Source: Deltaproteobacteria bacterium
GTDB lineage: Bacteria > Myxococcota > XYA12-FULL-58-9
DNA length: 64,000 nt
Direction of reading: 5' to 3'
Assembly: GCA_016218825.1 (NCBI GenBank)
Contig: JACRCV010000037.1
Coordinates: 26,507-90,506, forward strand
The translations under genes and the position numbers were made by a program. Shown here one piece after another: positions 28,471 to 35,407 of the stretch (position 1 is its first letter; the number at the start of each line of letters is the position of its first letter). Below the pieces are notes generated by a model, which saw only the letters and a program-made list of their open reading frames with translations, made no database searches and was not told the origin of the DNA.

Positions 28471-28499
28471 CCAATATCCGCCCTGATCCCATTTGTCAA
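28471..28499 (-). promoter_or_regulatory. Sigma-70-like promoter of the small zinc-protein gene
   Basis: On the minus strand a consensus TTGACA is followed after 17 bases by TATTGG. The start would be near 28464, leaving a leader of about 38 bases. The upstream sequence is AT-rich compared with the surroundings. Confidence 0.65.
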
Positions 28500-28588
28500 T
28501 CCTCAACAATTCAACAACTCACGGTGCGGCACGGACGAATCGATAGCATCCACGCGGGGGGCGCGAGCGGACCGTGCCGGTGTCGCCG

Positions 28589-28668
28589 TGAGCTGATCGT
28601 TCCGCGCCCTTTCTTGCGTTCCTCGCGCTCGCGGCTTCGCCTCCGCTGCAGCACCGGCGGGCGCGACG
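28589..28668. repeat. Intergenic direct repeat, copy 2 (about 80 bp)
   Basis: Near-identical to 27953-28033 in the same orientation, 636 bases apart. Both copies can be read in a plus-strand frame as the same short peptide (VPRPFLRSSRSRLRLR), but neither has a start, ribosome site or continuing frame, so they look like a non-coding dispersed repeat. The rest of the 28427-28732 spacer holds only the promoter listed above. Confidence 0.9.
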
Positions 28669-28732
28669 ACAAGGTCGAGTCCAGGCGAAACGGCTCTGGT
28701 GCTGACGACGGGGGAGGGGCTGCGGGGCGCGG

Positions 28733-29062
28733 CTACAGCTTGCCGAGCATGAGGAACATCAAGACCCAGGTGAAGAGCACCAGGGACTCGATGAACGCCA
28801 GGCCGAGGATCATCGGCACGAACACCTTGTCGGAGGCGTTCGGGTTGCGCGAGATCCCTTCGAGCGCCGCCGCGGCCGCGCGCGACTGGCCGAACGCGCC
28901 GCCGAACGCGGCGACGCCGATGCCGATGGCGATCGCGAGCGCCATCATGCCGCCGTGCTCTTGCGCCAGCACGTTGGTGGCTTCGGCTTCTTGCGCCAGC
29001 GCGGCGCCGGCGGTGAAGAGCACGGCCGCGGCCGAGGTGAGAATGGTGAACAGCTTCTTCAT
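28733..29062 (-). CDS. atpE: ATP synthase F0 subunit c with N-terminal extension
   Basis: Predicted 109 residues, about 30 longer than the usual 75-80. Start at the second ATG (29062), because AAGGAG directly abuts the first ATG (29068) but lies 6 bases before this one. Residues 1-23 resemble a signal peptide (AAAVLFTAGAALA), then a polar linker, then the two-helix hairpin. The ion-binding carboxylate is E92 (AFIESLVLF); helix 1 has GQSRAAAAALEG with Q59 at the site of the Na+-coordinating Gln of Na+-type rings, and S93 is also retained. It forms the rotating c-ring. Last gene of atpI-atpB-atpE. Confidence 0.92.
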   Translation of the reverse strand: MKKLFTILTSAAAVLFTAGAALAQEAEATNVLAQEHGGMMALAIAIGIGVAAFGGAFGQSRAAAAALEGISRNPNASDKVFVPMILGLAFIESLVLFTWVLMFLMLGKL

Positions 29063-29166
29063 GGTCATCTCCTTGTCAAACGTCTCGAGGGTTCGCGCCG
29101 CCGCTCATCCTCTTCTCTCTCTCCCACTCCTGTGCCCAAGCGGGGTTGTGCGGTCTCGAGACAATT

Positions 29167-29979
29167 TCATGCATGCGCTGCGGCTTCGTGCTCCTCGTCG
29201 TGCTCTTCATCGTGATGGGTCTCGGCCACGGACAGGCCGATGTAGATCATGGTCAAGAGCACGAACACCAGCGTCTGCACCAGACAGACGATGAAGCCCA
29301 ACAACAAGAACGGTAGCGGCACCAGCACCGGCACCAGGCCGAGGAAGGCCGCGAGCACCGCGTGGTCACCGACCATGTTGGCCGCGAGACGCACGGTGAG
29401 CGAGAACGGCCGGGCCACGTGGCTGACGAGCTCGATCGGGAACATCAGCGGCGAGATGAACCAGCCCCACCAGGTGCCGGCGGGGTTCGCCATGTGGGCG
29501 ATGTGGCCGAGGCCGTGGGCGCGCAGGCCGTGGTAGTTGTAGTACAGGAACACGAAGATCGAGCAGGCGGCGGTGGTGTTCCAGTTGTCGGTGGGCGGCG
29601 CGAAGCCGGGCACGAGGCCGAGGATGTTGCAGAAGAAGATGAACAGCGCCAGGGTGCCGATGACCGGGAAGTAGCGCTTGGCGTCCTTGCCGATGATCTG
29701 ATGCGCCTGGTTGTACAGCCACTCGAGCGCCACCTCGATGAAGCCGCGCAACGACGGCGTCGGCGACGGGATCACCGCGGCGTCGCCGAGGCGACGGATC
29801 TCCATGCCGGCCTGGATGCCGACGAGGCTGACGATGAGCACCACCAGCACCGCCGCGACCACGTGTTGGATCAAGAGGGCGTTGCCGAACAGCGACGCGT
29901 TGTGGGTCGCCTCGCGCAAGTAGTCCTGGAGTTGTTGATAGCCGGGCAGAAACGACAACCAAGTGACGCCGTGTCCCAT
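29167..29979 (-). CDS. atpB: ATP synthase F0 subunit a
   Basis: 270 residues. Subunit a forms the two half-channels of F0 against the c-ring. The essential stator arginine is R197 in FSLTVRLAANMVGDH. Five or more membrane helices are visible (about 35-58, 105-125, 137-150, 205-260), with a His/Glu-rich C-terminal tail (ETHHDEEHDEEHEAAAHA). The chosen ATG is preceded by AGGTGG within the end of atpI, and only 2 bases separate the two genes. Upstream in-frame sequence is antisense-like and low in hydrophobicity, so the start is secure. Confidence 0.95.
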   Translation of the reverse strand: MGHGVTWLSFLPGYQQLQDYLREATHNASLFGNALLIQHVVAAVLVVLIVSLVGIQAGMEIRRLGDAAVIPSPTPSLRGFIEVALEWLYNQAHQIIGKDAKRYFPVIGTLALFIFFCNILGLVPGFAPPTDNWNTTAACSIFVFLYYNYHGLRAHGLGHIAHMANPAGTWWGWFISPLMFPIELVSHVARPFSLTVRLAANMVGDHAVLAAFLGLVPVLVPLPFLLLGFIVCLVQTLVFVLLTMIYIGLSVAETHHDEEHDEEHEAAAHA

Positions 29980-29981
29980 AG

Positions 29982-30374
29982 TCACACCACCTGAGTCGGC
30001 GACGGGCCGGTCTTGTCCGCAGCCGCAAACGCCTGATGTGCGGTCGCGAGGCCGATGGCGACGAACAAGCTCGACAGCCCCAGACCAAACCCGAGGCCGT
30101 CGAGGCGCAGCACCGAAAGGCACAGGGCCATCAGACCCATCATCGCGACCAGCTTCACCGCGAGCGCCAACGCGTACGCCACCTTCGGCTTGCTGCCCGC
30201 GAACGCCTTCACCGCGAAGTAGCGCAGCGCCCAGAAGTTCACGCCCAGCAGCGCGCCGCCCGCCAGCACCGCGAGGGCGCGGCTCGGCCACAACCAGAGG
30301 CTCAGCGCCACGAACACCACGGTGGTCGCGAGCTGATAGAGGCTCGTGAGGAACAGGGTCTTGTGCGACACCAT
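29982..30374 (-). CDS. atpI: ATP synthase subunit I-like membrane protein
   Basis: 130 residues with four predicted membrane helices (about 8-30, 34-52, 66-87, 93-113) and a short polar tail. It is similar in size and layout to AtpI, which assists assembly of the c-ring and may help Mg2+ entry. Identification rests mainly on position in front of atpB and atpE. Codons run directly into atpB. A possible promoter lies so close upstream that the leader would be only a few bases. F1 and b-subunit genes (atpF, H, A, G, D, C) are not in this window, so the ATP synthase genes are split. Confidence 0.85.
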   Translation of the reverse strand: MVSHKTLFLTSLYQLATTVVFVALSLWLWPSRALAVLAGGALLGVNFWALRYFAVKAFAGSKPKVAYALALAVKLVAMMGLMALCLSVLRLDGLGFGLGLSSLFVAIGLATAHQAFAAADKTGPSPTQVV

Positions 30375-30385
30375 CGCGGCGCGTG

Positions 30386-30412
30386 ACTATCGCAGCCCCA
30401 CCCGCTTGGCAA
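30386..30412 (-). promoter_or_regulatory. Candidate promoter for atpI-atpB-atpE
   Basis: On the minus strand TTGCCA, 15 bases, then TGC-GATAGT (extended -10). Eleven bases separate the -10 from the ATG, so the leader would be about 5 bases or none. No ribosome site is present, consistent with leaderless translation. Confidence 0.45.
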
Positions 30413-30442
30413 GCCGTTGCTGTCGTACGGGGCGAGGAGGGG

Positions 30443-30494
30443 GGCGGCGCAGGGCTTTGGTGGAGAGCAGAGGAAGCGTGCCGCCGGGCGGTCC
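30443..30494. repeat. 52-bp direct repeat, copy 1
   Basis: An exact or near-exact copy of 30566-30617 in the same orientation, 123 bases apart, in the spacer between atpI and the M16 genes. A palindrome CCGGCT-A-AGCCGG lies between the copies at 30522-30534. No coding capacity can be supported. Confidence 0.9.
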
Positions 30495-30565
30495 CGCAGC
30501 GAGCAAGGAGGCGACGAGCATCCGGCTAAGCCGGTGCGAGGAGCGGGGGCGCGGGGGGACGCAGA

Positions 30566-30617
30566 GGCGGCGCAGGGCTTTGGTGGAGAGCAGAGGAAGC
30601 GTGCCGCCGGGCGGTCC
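30566..30617. repeat. 52-bp direct repeat, copy 2
   Basis: Second copy of the repeat at 30443-30494. It begins right after the T-tract of the predicted ncRNA terminator when read on the minus strand. Confidence 0.9.
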
Positions 30618-30662
30618 CCCCGAAACAAAAGAAGACACGGCGAGTGCGCGCTCGCCGTGTCT
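30618..30662 (-). terminator. Intrinsic terminator of the predicted ncRNA
   Basis: AGACACGGCGAG and CTCGCCGTGTCT form a perfect 12-bp stem with a 6-base loop (30633-30662). On the minus strand it is followed by TCTTTTGTTTC. No U-rich tract follows on the plus strand, so it acts on minus-strand transcripts. No protein gene on that strand needs it. Confidence 0.8.
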
Positions 30663-30854
30663 AAAGTCACCTCAGAAAGTCGGAGGGGGCTCCCTGAGAT
30701 GGCCGGCCCTACCCGCAAATGCGGGAGGGCACACTGTTTACTATTAGAACGCCGGCGTCTCATTGCGTGACGCCGCTTGTTCTCTACTTTACCACCCCTT
30801 TCCGCAGCTGACCTGATTTCCCAGGCCCATCTGGTGTGTTAGTGTGTGACCTTG
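30622..30854 (-). ncRNA. Predicted structured non-coding RNA, about 190 nt plus terminator
   Basis: A minus-strand promoter (TTGACG, 16 bases, TACAAT) and an intrinsic terminator bracket about 230 bases without any open frame. The ends pair: AAGGTCAC (30853-30846) with GTGACTTT (30670-30663), an 8-bp closing helix with one G-U pair. A second long-range helix joins AGATGGGCC (30832-30824) to GGCCATCT (30704-30697) with one bulge. Inside are three hairpins: 30746-30783 (AGAAC and GGCGTC stems), 30706-30730 (GCCCT and CCCGCA stems) and 30671-30698 (CTCAG and GGAG stems with a CCCC loop). The second helix and the last hairpin share two bases. Size and closed ends recall 6S RNA, but the branched interior does not clearly fit; identity is open. 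Confidence 0.6.
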
Positions 30855-30860
30855 AGGTAC

Positions 30861-30888
30861 ATTGTAGGACAATGAGCGCAGACGTCAA
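30861..30888 (-). promoter_or_regulatory. Sigma-70-like promoter of the predicted ncRNA
   Basis: On the minus strand TTGACG is followed after 16 bases by TACAAT, one of the best sigma-70 matches in the window. The predicted start is near 30854, directly before the 5' strand of the closing helix. The A-run just upstream of the -35 (AT-rich in an otherwise GC-rich region) could act as an UP-like element. Confidence 0.7.
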
Positions 30889-30952
30889 AAAAAGTGATCA
30901 TTTTCTTCGTTGAAGACGTCGGCAGGGCGGTCGCGAACCGGGAGCGGAGAAC

Positions 30953-32314
30953 TTGACGAGCGCGCAGGTGGGCGCCGCGCTTGAGCGCGCGGCGGTGGTG
31001 GCGAGCAGGGAGGCGGGGGTTGCGGTCTCGCTCGCCGGCCATTTTCGTTACAACGATGTGTTGATGGCGGCGCGCTTTCGGTTGGCGAACGGGCTGACGG
31101 TGTTGTTGTTGCCGGACGAGCGCGCCCAGATCTTCGCCTACCAAACCTGGTTCCGCGTCGGCTCGAAGCACGAGGACCCCGAGAAGAGCGGCATGGCCCA
31201 CTTCCTCGAGCACCTGATGTTCAAAGGCACCGCGCGCCACCCGCTCGGCGAGCTCGACCGCGAGATGGAGCGCCGCGGCTCGCAAACCAACGCCGCCACC
31301 TGGGTCGACTGGACCTACTACGTCGAGACCCTCGCGACCCACGGCGACAACTTCGCGACCGTCATCGACTTCGAGTCCGACCGCATGACGCGCCTCATCC
31401 TCGACGCCCAGACCTTCGAATCCGAGCTCGAGGTCGTCAAGAACGAGCGGCGGATGAGCGTCGACAACTCGCCCTCGGGCGCGCTCTCCGAAGCGCTCTA
31501 CAGCGCCGCGTTCACCAGCCACCCCTACCGTCGCCCGACCATCGGCCTGATGGCGCACCTCGAGCAGATGCAGCGCGACGCGGTCGAGCACTTCTACCGA
31601 ACCTACTACGCCCCCAACAACGCCACCGTCGTCGTCGCCGGCGCCCTCGATCCCACCGAAGCCCTGGTGCAGCTCGCGAAAGGCTACGGCGGCCTCGCGG
31701 CGCAAGCGCTGCCGGCGGCGAACCGCATCGTCGAGCCCGAGCAGCGCGAGGCGCGCCAGGTCACGCTCACCCGTCCGGTGGTCTCGCCCATCGTCGTCGC
31801 GGCGTTCCACGCGCCGGCGCAGTTGCAGCCGGACTTCGCGGCGCTGGAGCTGCTCTCCGAGGTGCTGGTGGTCGGCGACAACGCCCGCCTCTACCGGCGC
31901 CTGGTGACCGAGGACGAGCTGGCGAGCGACGTGATGGGGGTGCTGGTGCCGTTCGCGGAGCCGGGGCTCTACGAGGTCGTCGTCAACGCGCGACCGGGGG
32001 CCGACGTCGGCCAGATCGTGCGCGTCATCCAAGAAGAGCTCGACCACCTCGCCGACGGCCTGAGCGCCCAAGAGGTCCGCAAGGCGCGCCACGGCCTCGA
32101 GCTCGGGCTCTACGACGGTCTCAAGGACGTCGAGGGCTGCGCCGAGGCCCTCGGCCACTACGAGACCAACTACAAGGACTACACGTTGGCGTTCACCGGC
32201 ATGGACCGCTGGTCGAAGGTCGAGGTCGCGAAGCTGCCGGAGGCCGCGGCGCGGGTGTTCTCGCCCACGAACCGCACGGTCGCGGTGGTGTTGCCGGGCG
32301 AGGGTGGCGCATGA
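30953..32314 (+). CDS. M16 zinc metallopeptidase, catalytic subunit of a pair
   Basis: Predicted 453 residues if translation starts at TTG 30953, which has GGAG 8 bases upstream; ATG 31064 is an alternative without a ribosome site. The zinc motif is H83-x-x-E86-H87 in GMAHFLEHLMFKGT, with the downstream Glu in VVKNERRMSVDN. Flanking residues (LPDERAQIFAYQTWFRVGSKHEDP) are typical of the processing-peptidase/PqqF-like M16B group. No signal peptide is seen. The next gene is a non-catalytic M16 homologue overlapping by 4 bases, so the two likely form a heterodimer, as in mitochondrial processing peptidase beta/alpha. Substrate is unknown. Confidence 0.9.
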   Translation: MTSAQVGAALERAAVVASREAGVAVSLAGHFRYNDVLMAARFRLANGLTVLLLPDERAQIFAYQTWFRVGSKHEDPEKSGMAHFLEHLMFKGTARHPLGELDREMERRGSQTNAATWVDWTYYVETLATHGDNFATVIDFESDRMTRLILDAQTFESELEVVKNERRMSVDNSPSGALSEALYSAAFTSHPYRRPTIGLMAHLEQMQRDAVEHFYRTYYAPNNATVVVAGALDPTEALVQLAKGYGGLAAQALPAANRIVEPEQREARQVTLTRPVVSPIVVAAFHAPAQLQPDFAALELLSEVLVVGDNARLYRRLVTEDELASDVMGVLVPFAEPGLYEVVVNARPGADVGQIVRVIQEELDHLADGLSAQEVRKARHGLELGLYDGLKDVEGCAEALGHYETNYKDYTLAFTGMDRWSKVEVAKLPEAAARVFSPTNRTVAVVLPGEGGA

Positions 32315-33654
32315 TCGGCAAGAGCTCGCTCGCGATCGTCCAAGAAGACGTCGACGGCGCGACCCTGCTCGTCATCGAGGACCACAGCCTGCCGGTGGTC
32401 CGCTTCCTGGTGACCCTCCGGCCCGGCGCCGAGAGCGACCCTTCCGGGCAAGCGGGGCTGACGCGGGTGTTGATGGACCTGTCGTTGCGCGGCACCACCA
32501 CCGACGACCGCCAGGCGTTCAACGCCAAGCTCGAGGAGATGGGCTCACACCTGTCGGCGGTCACCGGCACCGAGGCGGCGATGTGGCGCGGCATCACGTT
32601 GCGCCGCCACCTGGACCCGACGCTGGCGCTGCTCGCCGACGCGATGGCGCGGCCGGCGCTCCAGCCCGACGAGATGACGCCGCTCGTCGAGGAGATCGTC
32701 GAAGGGCTGCGCGCCGATCGCGACGACGACGAGACCCTGGCCGAGATCTTCCTGCGCCGCAGCCTCTACGAAGGCCACCGGCTCGGACGATCGCCGCAAG
32801 GCGAGATCCCCGATCTCCAAGGCCTCGCGAGCGACGCGGTCACCGCCGCGTTCCGAGAGCGCCTGCGGCCCGGCGCCGTCGTCGCGGCGTTCGCGGGCGA
32901 TCTCAGCGTCGCCGAGGCCCGCGCCGCGCTCCAGCGCCTCGTCGCCGACTTGCCGAAAGGTGCTCCGGTCACGTCGACCTTGGCGCCGTTGCCCCGACCC
33001 CGAGGGGTCAAGGTCGTCATCGTCGACAAGCCGGAGCGCACCCAGGTGCAGCTGCGGCTGGCTCGCCCCGCGCTCTCGGGGCGCGACGCGGACGCGTTGG
33101 CGTTCTGGTTGGGGGTGATGGCGTTCGGCGGCACCTTCACCGCGCCGTTGTTGCACGAGGTGCGTGACGTGCGCGGCTGGTCGTACACCGCGCACGCCGG
33201 TTTTGACCGCCTCGGTCGGCTGGTGGCGCCGATGGTGTTCCGGTCGGCGCCCGGGCTCGAGGTGGCGCTGGACTGCGTGGCGTTGGAGCTCGACCTCTAC
33301 CGCAAGCTCGCGGCCGGTGAGCTCGCCAGCGAGGCCATCGAGCTCGCGCGCTCGTACGTGTTGAACCGCTACCCGTTGGAGATCGCGACCTCGTCCGACC
33401 TGTTGATGGCGGCGCTGCGCCACCAGCTCATCGGCCAAGAGCCCGAGGAAGTCTTTCAGATCCCGGCGCGCCTCGCCGCGATTCAAATTGCCGACGTCGG
33501 CGCCGCCCTGCGGCGCACCCTCGACCCGGCCGGCGTCGTCGTCGTGATGGTGGCGACCGCGAGCGCCATCGAGCCGGCCGTCCGCGCCCGGTTCCCGGAG
33601 GCCGAGGTTCGAGTCGTTGACTTCGCCGAGGGACTGGGGTTGAACCGTTCCTGA
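32311..33654 (+). CDS. M16 peptidase-like protein, non-catalytic subunit
   Basis: 447 residues of the M16 fold in which the HxxEH position reads LTRVLMDLSLRGT, so the zinc ligands are lost. It keeps the substrate-binding R/Y motif of the second domain (RGWSYTAHAGF), which the catalytic partner needs to close the active site. This is the usual division of labour in heterodimeric M16B enzymes. Starts overlap: ATGA with the catalytic gene, and TGATG with the next gene, so all are translated from one mRNA. Confidence 0.88.
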   Translation: MIGKSSLAIVQEDVDGATLLVIEDHSLPVVRFLVTLRPGAESDPSGQAGLTRVLMDLSLRGTTTDDRQAFNAKLEEMGSHLSAVTGTEAAMWRGITLRRHLDPTLALLADAMARPALQPDEMTPLVEEIVEGLRADRDDDETLAEIFLRRSLYEGHRLGRSPQGEIPDLQGLASDAVTAAFRERLRPGAVVAAFAGDLSVAEARAALQRLVADLPKGAPVTSTLAPLPRPRGVKVVIVDKPERTQVQLRLARPALSGRDADALAFWLGVMAFGGTFTAPLLHEVRDVRGWSYTAHAGFDRLGRLVAPMVFRSAPGLEVALDCVALELDLYRKLAAGELASEAIELARSYVLNRYPLEIATSSDLLMAALRHQLIGQEPEEVFQIPARLAAIQIADVGAALRRTLDPAGVVVVMVATASAIEPAVRARFPEAEVRVVDFAEGLGLNRS

Positions 33655-34154
33655 TGAAATTCCGCGCCGAGCACAGTTTTCGTGGCATCAGTCTCGCCGA
33701 CTACGAGCAGCTCTACTTCAACGAGGACTTCAACGCCGCGCTCTGCAAGGCGGTGAAGCTCGCCCGGGCGCTCGAGAAGCGTGACCTCAAGGACGGCAAG
33801 CTGTCGCGGGTGGTGCGGGTCGGGCCGGACCGCGAGATCCCGCCGCCGGTCGCCAAGCTCCTCGGCGCGTCGCGCATCGAGTACACCGAGCACTTGACCT
33901 ACACCTTCAGGTCGTACAACGGCGTCTGGCACACGGTGTCGTCGGTGTTCACCGACAAGATCGACAGCCGCGGCACCTTCGGGTTCAGCGCCGTCAAGGA
34001 CGGCGTCACCCGAGTCGTCGAGGGCGACATCAAGGTCAAGGTGTTCGGCATCGGTGGCGTGATCGAGCGCTTCATCGTCGCCGACGTCGAGCGCTCGTAC
34101 AAGGACGCGGCGCAGTTCACCCAACGCTTTATCGACGGCGGCGGCAAGGCCTGA
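33654..34154 (+). CDS. DUF2505-like protein
   Basis: 166 residues without signal peptide. The pattern (FRAEHSFRGISLADYEQLYF at the start, then VTRVVEGDIKVKVFGIGGVIERFIV and a C-terminal amphipathic helix) is that of DUF2505/SRPBCC-like small-molecule-binding folds. Its ATG shares a base with the M16 stop (TGATG), making it the third gene of that operon. A ligand cannot be named. It is unlikely to be a peptidase component, but the tight coupling suggests a functional link. Confidence 0.7.
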   Translation: MKFRAEHSFRGISLADYEQLYFNEDFNAALCKAVKLARALEKRDLKDGKLSRVVRVGPDREIPPPVAKLLGASRIEYTEHLTYTFRSYNGVWHTVSSVFTDKIDSRGTFGFSAVKDGVTRVVEGDIKVKVFGIGGVIERFIVADVERSYKDAAQFTQRFIDGGGKA

Positions 34155-34171
34155 TCGGCCGGGGCGCGGGT

Positions 34172-35359
34172 GTGGTCGTGATCCCGACCCCCATCTCCGC
34201 CGCTGCCGAGCGTCGCGCGGAGCGCGAGCGCTTCGAGACCGAGCTCGCGCGCCGGTTGCTGAACCTTCGGGTCGTAACGCAGTCGAACCTCGAGGCGGCC
34301 ATTCGGCAGCAGGTGCTGACCGGCGGTCACCTGGCGACCAACCTCTGGGAGCTGGGTCTCGCCGACGGTCGGACCTTGAGCCGCACCAGCGCCGAGATCC
34401 TCGACATCCGCGAAGCCTCACCGAAAGCGCTCGCCAAGGTCCCGGCGAAGGTGCGCCGCCTGCTCGCCCTCGACGTCGTCGAGCGCACCCGGGTGCTGCC
34501 GATGGCGGTGGTGCGGAGCGTGCTCCGGGTGGCGACCGCGGAGCCCTGGGATCATTTGGCGCTGGGCGAGGTGGCGCGGGTCTCCGGCTATCCGTTGGAG
34601 CCGTTCTTCGTCGCCGAGGTGCCGCTGGTGCGCCTGATGCGGCGGCTCTACGGCATCCCGCTTTGCCCCCGCTTCGTGCCGGCCGACAAGAGCATCAAGA
34701 CCCAGCGCCACCGGCCGGGCGCCGCGCCGCCGAGCGCCGACGACGGTTTGTGGGACGAGCTGCCCGAGCTCTCCGCCGACATCGCGACGGTGGTGGTGTC
34801 GGGAGAGCCGCAAGCCGGAGCACCGCGGCGGCCGCCGGAGGGCGAGGCGCTCGTTCCCCTGACGACGCTCGCCGCGGCCCGCGAGGCGTTGGCGGTGGCC
34901 GAGGATCGGGACGCGATCGCGACCGTGCTCTTGCGCTTCGCGTTGTCGCGCGGCAAACGCGCGGCGTTGCTGTTGTATCGGCACGGCGTATGGAGCGGCT
35001 GGCACGCGGCCGGGCACGACGTCGATCCCGAGCGCGTGCGGCAGCTCTCGGTGCCGGCCCAGACCGCGACCATGTTCGGACTGGTGGCGTCCTCGGGCGC
35101 GCCCTACCTCGGGCCGCTGGCGCCGCACCGTTGGCACATCGAGCTGTGGCACGCGCTCGGCGAGGCGGTGCCGGGGACGGTCGCGTTCCTGCCGGTGCAT
35201 TTTCGCGGCAAGCTGGTCTTTGGGCTGTACCTGGACGCCGGCGACGGCGCCGACATGCCGACCGACGTCGCCGAGATCTTGGTGCTCGCCCACAGCGTCC
35301 CGACCGCGATCGAGCGCCTGATCGCGCACCGCATCGAGGCGAGCCGGCGGTCGGGTTAG
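34172..35359 (+). CDS. GspE N-terminal-domain protein without ATPase
   Basis: 395 residues from a GTG start. Residues about 20-170 resemble the GspE/MshE N-terminal domain (LEAAIRQQVLTGGHLATNLWELGLADGRTLSR, then a second similar half), a module that binds partners or c-di-GMP in type II secretion and type IV pilus ATPases. A linker follows (about 170-235), then a C-terminal GAF-like alpha/beta domain (ALLLYRHGVWSGWHAAGHDVDP to FLPVHFRGKLVFGLYLD). There is no Walker motif, so it is a signalling or scaffold protein, not a secretion ATPase. It lies 17 bases after the DUF2505 gene. Confidence 0.65.
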   Translation: MVVIPTPISAAAERRAERERFETELARRLLNLRVVTQSNLEAAIRQQVLTGGHLATNLWELGLADGRTLSRTSAEILDIREASPKALAKVPAKVRRLLALDVVERTRVLPMAVVRSVLRVATAEPWDHLALGEVARVSGYPLEPFFVAEVPLVRLMRRLYGIPLCPRFVPADKSIKTQRHRPGAAPPSADDGLWDELPELSADIATVVVSGEPQAGAPRRPPEGEALVPLTTLAAAREALAVAEDRDAIATVLLRFALSRGKRAALLLYRHGVWSGWHAAGHDVDPERVRQLSVPAQTATMFGLVASSGAPYLGPLAPHRWHIELWHALGEAVPGTVAFLPVHFRGKLVFGLYLDAGDGADMPTDVAEILVLAHSVPTAIERLIAHRIEASRRSG

Positions 35360-35407
35360 CTCCCGGCCGACCTGCACCTCCGCCTCGGGAGGTTGCTCCC
35401 CAGCGAA

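Noticed and set aside
30690..30705. CTGAGATGG, reminiscent of the TPP riboswitch core
   Set aside because: The other conserved TPP element (the GATAATGCC-type arm) is missing, the strand is opposite to the supported transcript, and no thiamine gene follows.
30302..30763. Short open frames with repeated peptides between atpI and the M16 genes
   Set aside because: They arise from the 52-bp direct repeat and the ncRNA region; no ribosome site, and the repeated peptides come from repeated DNA.
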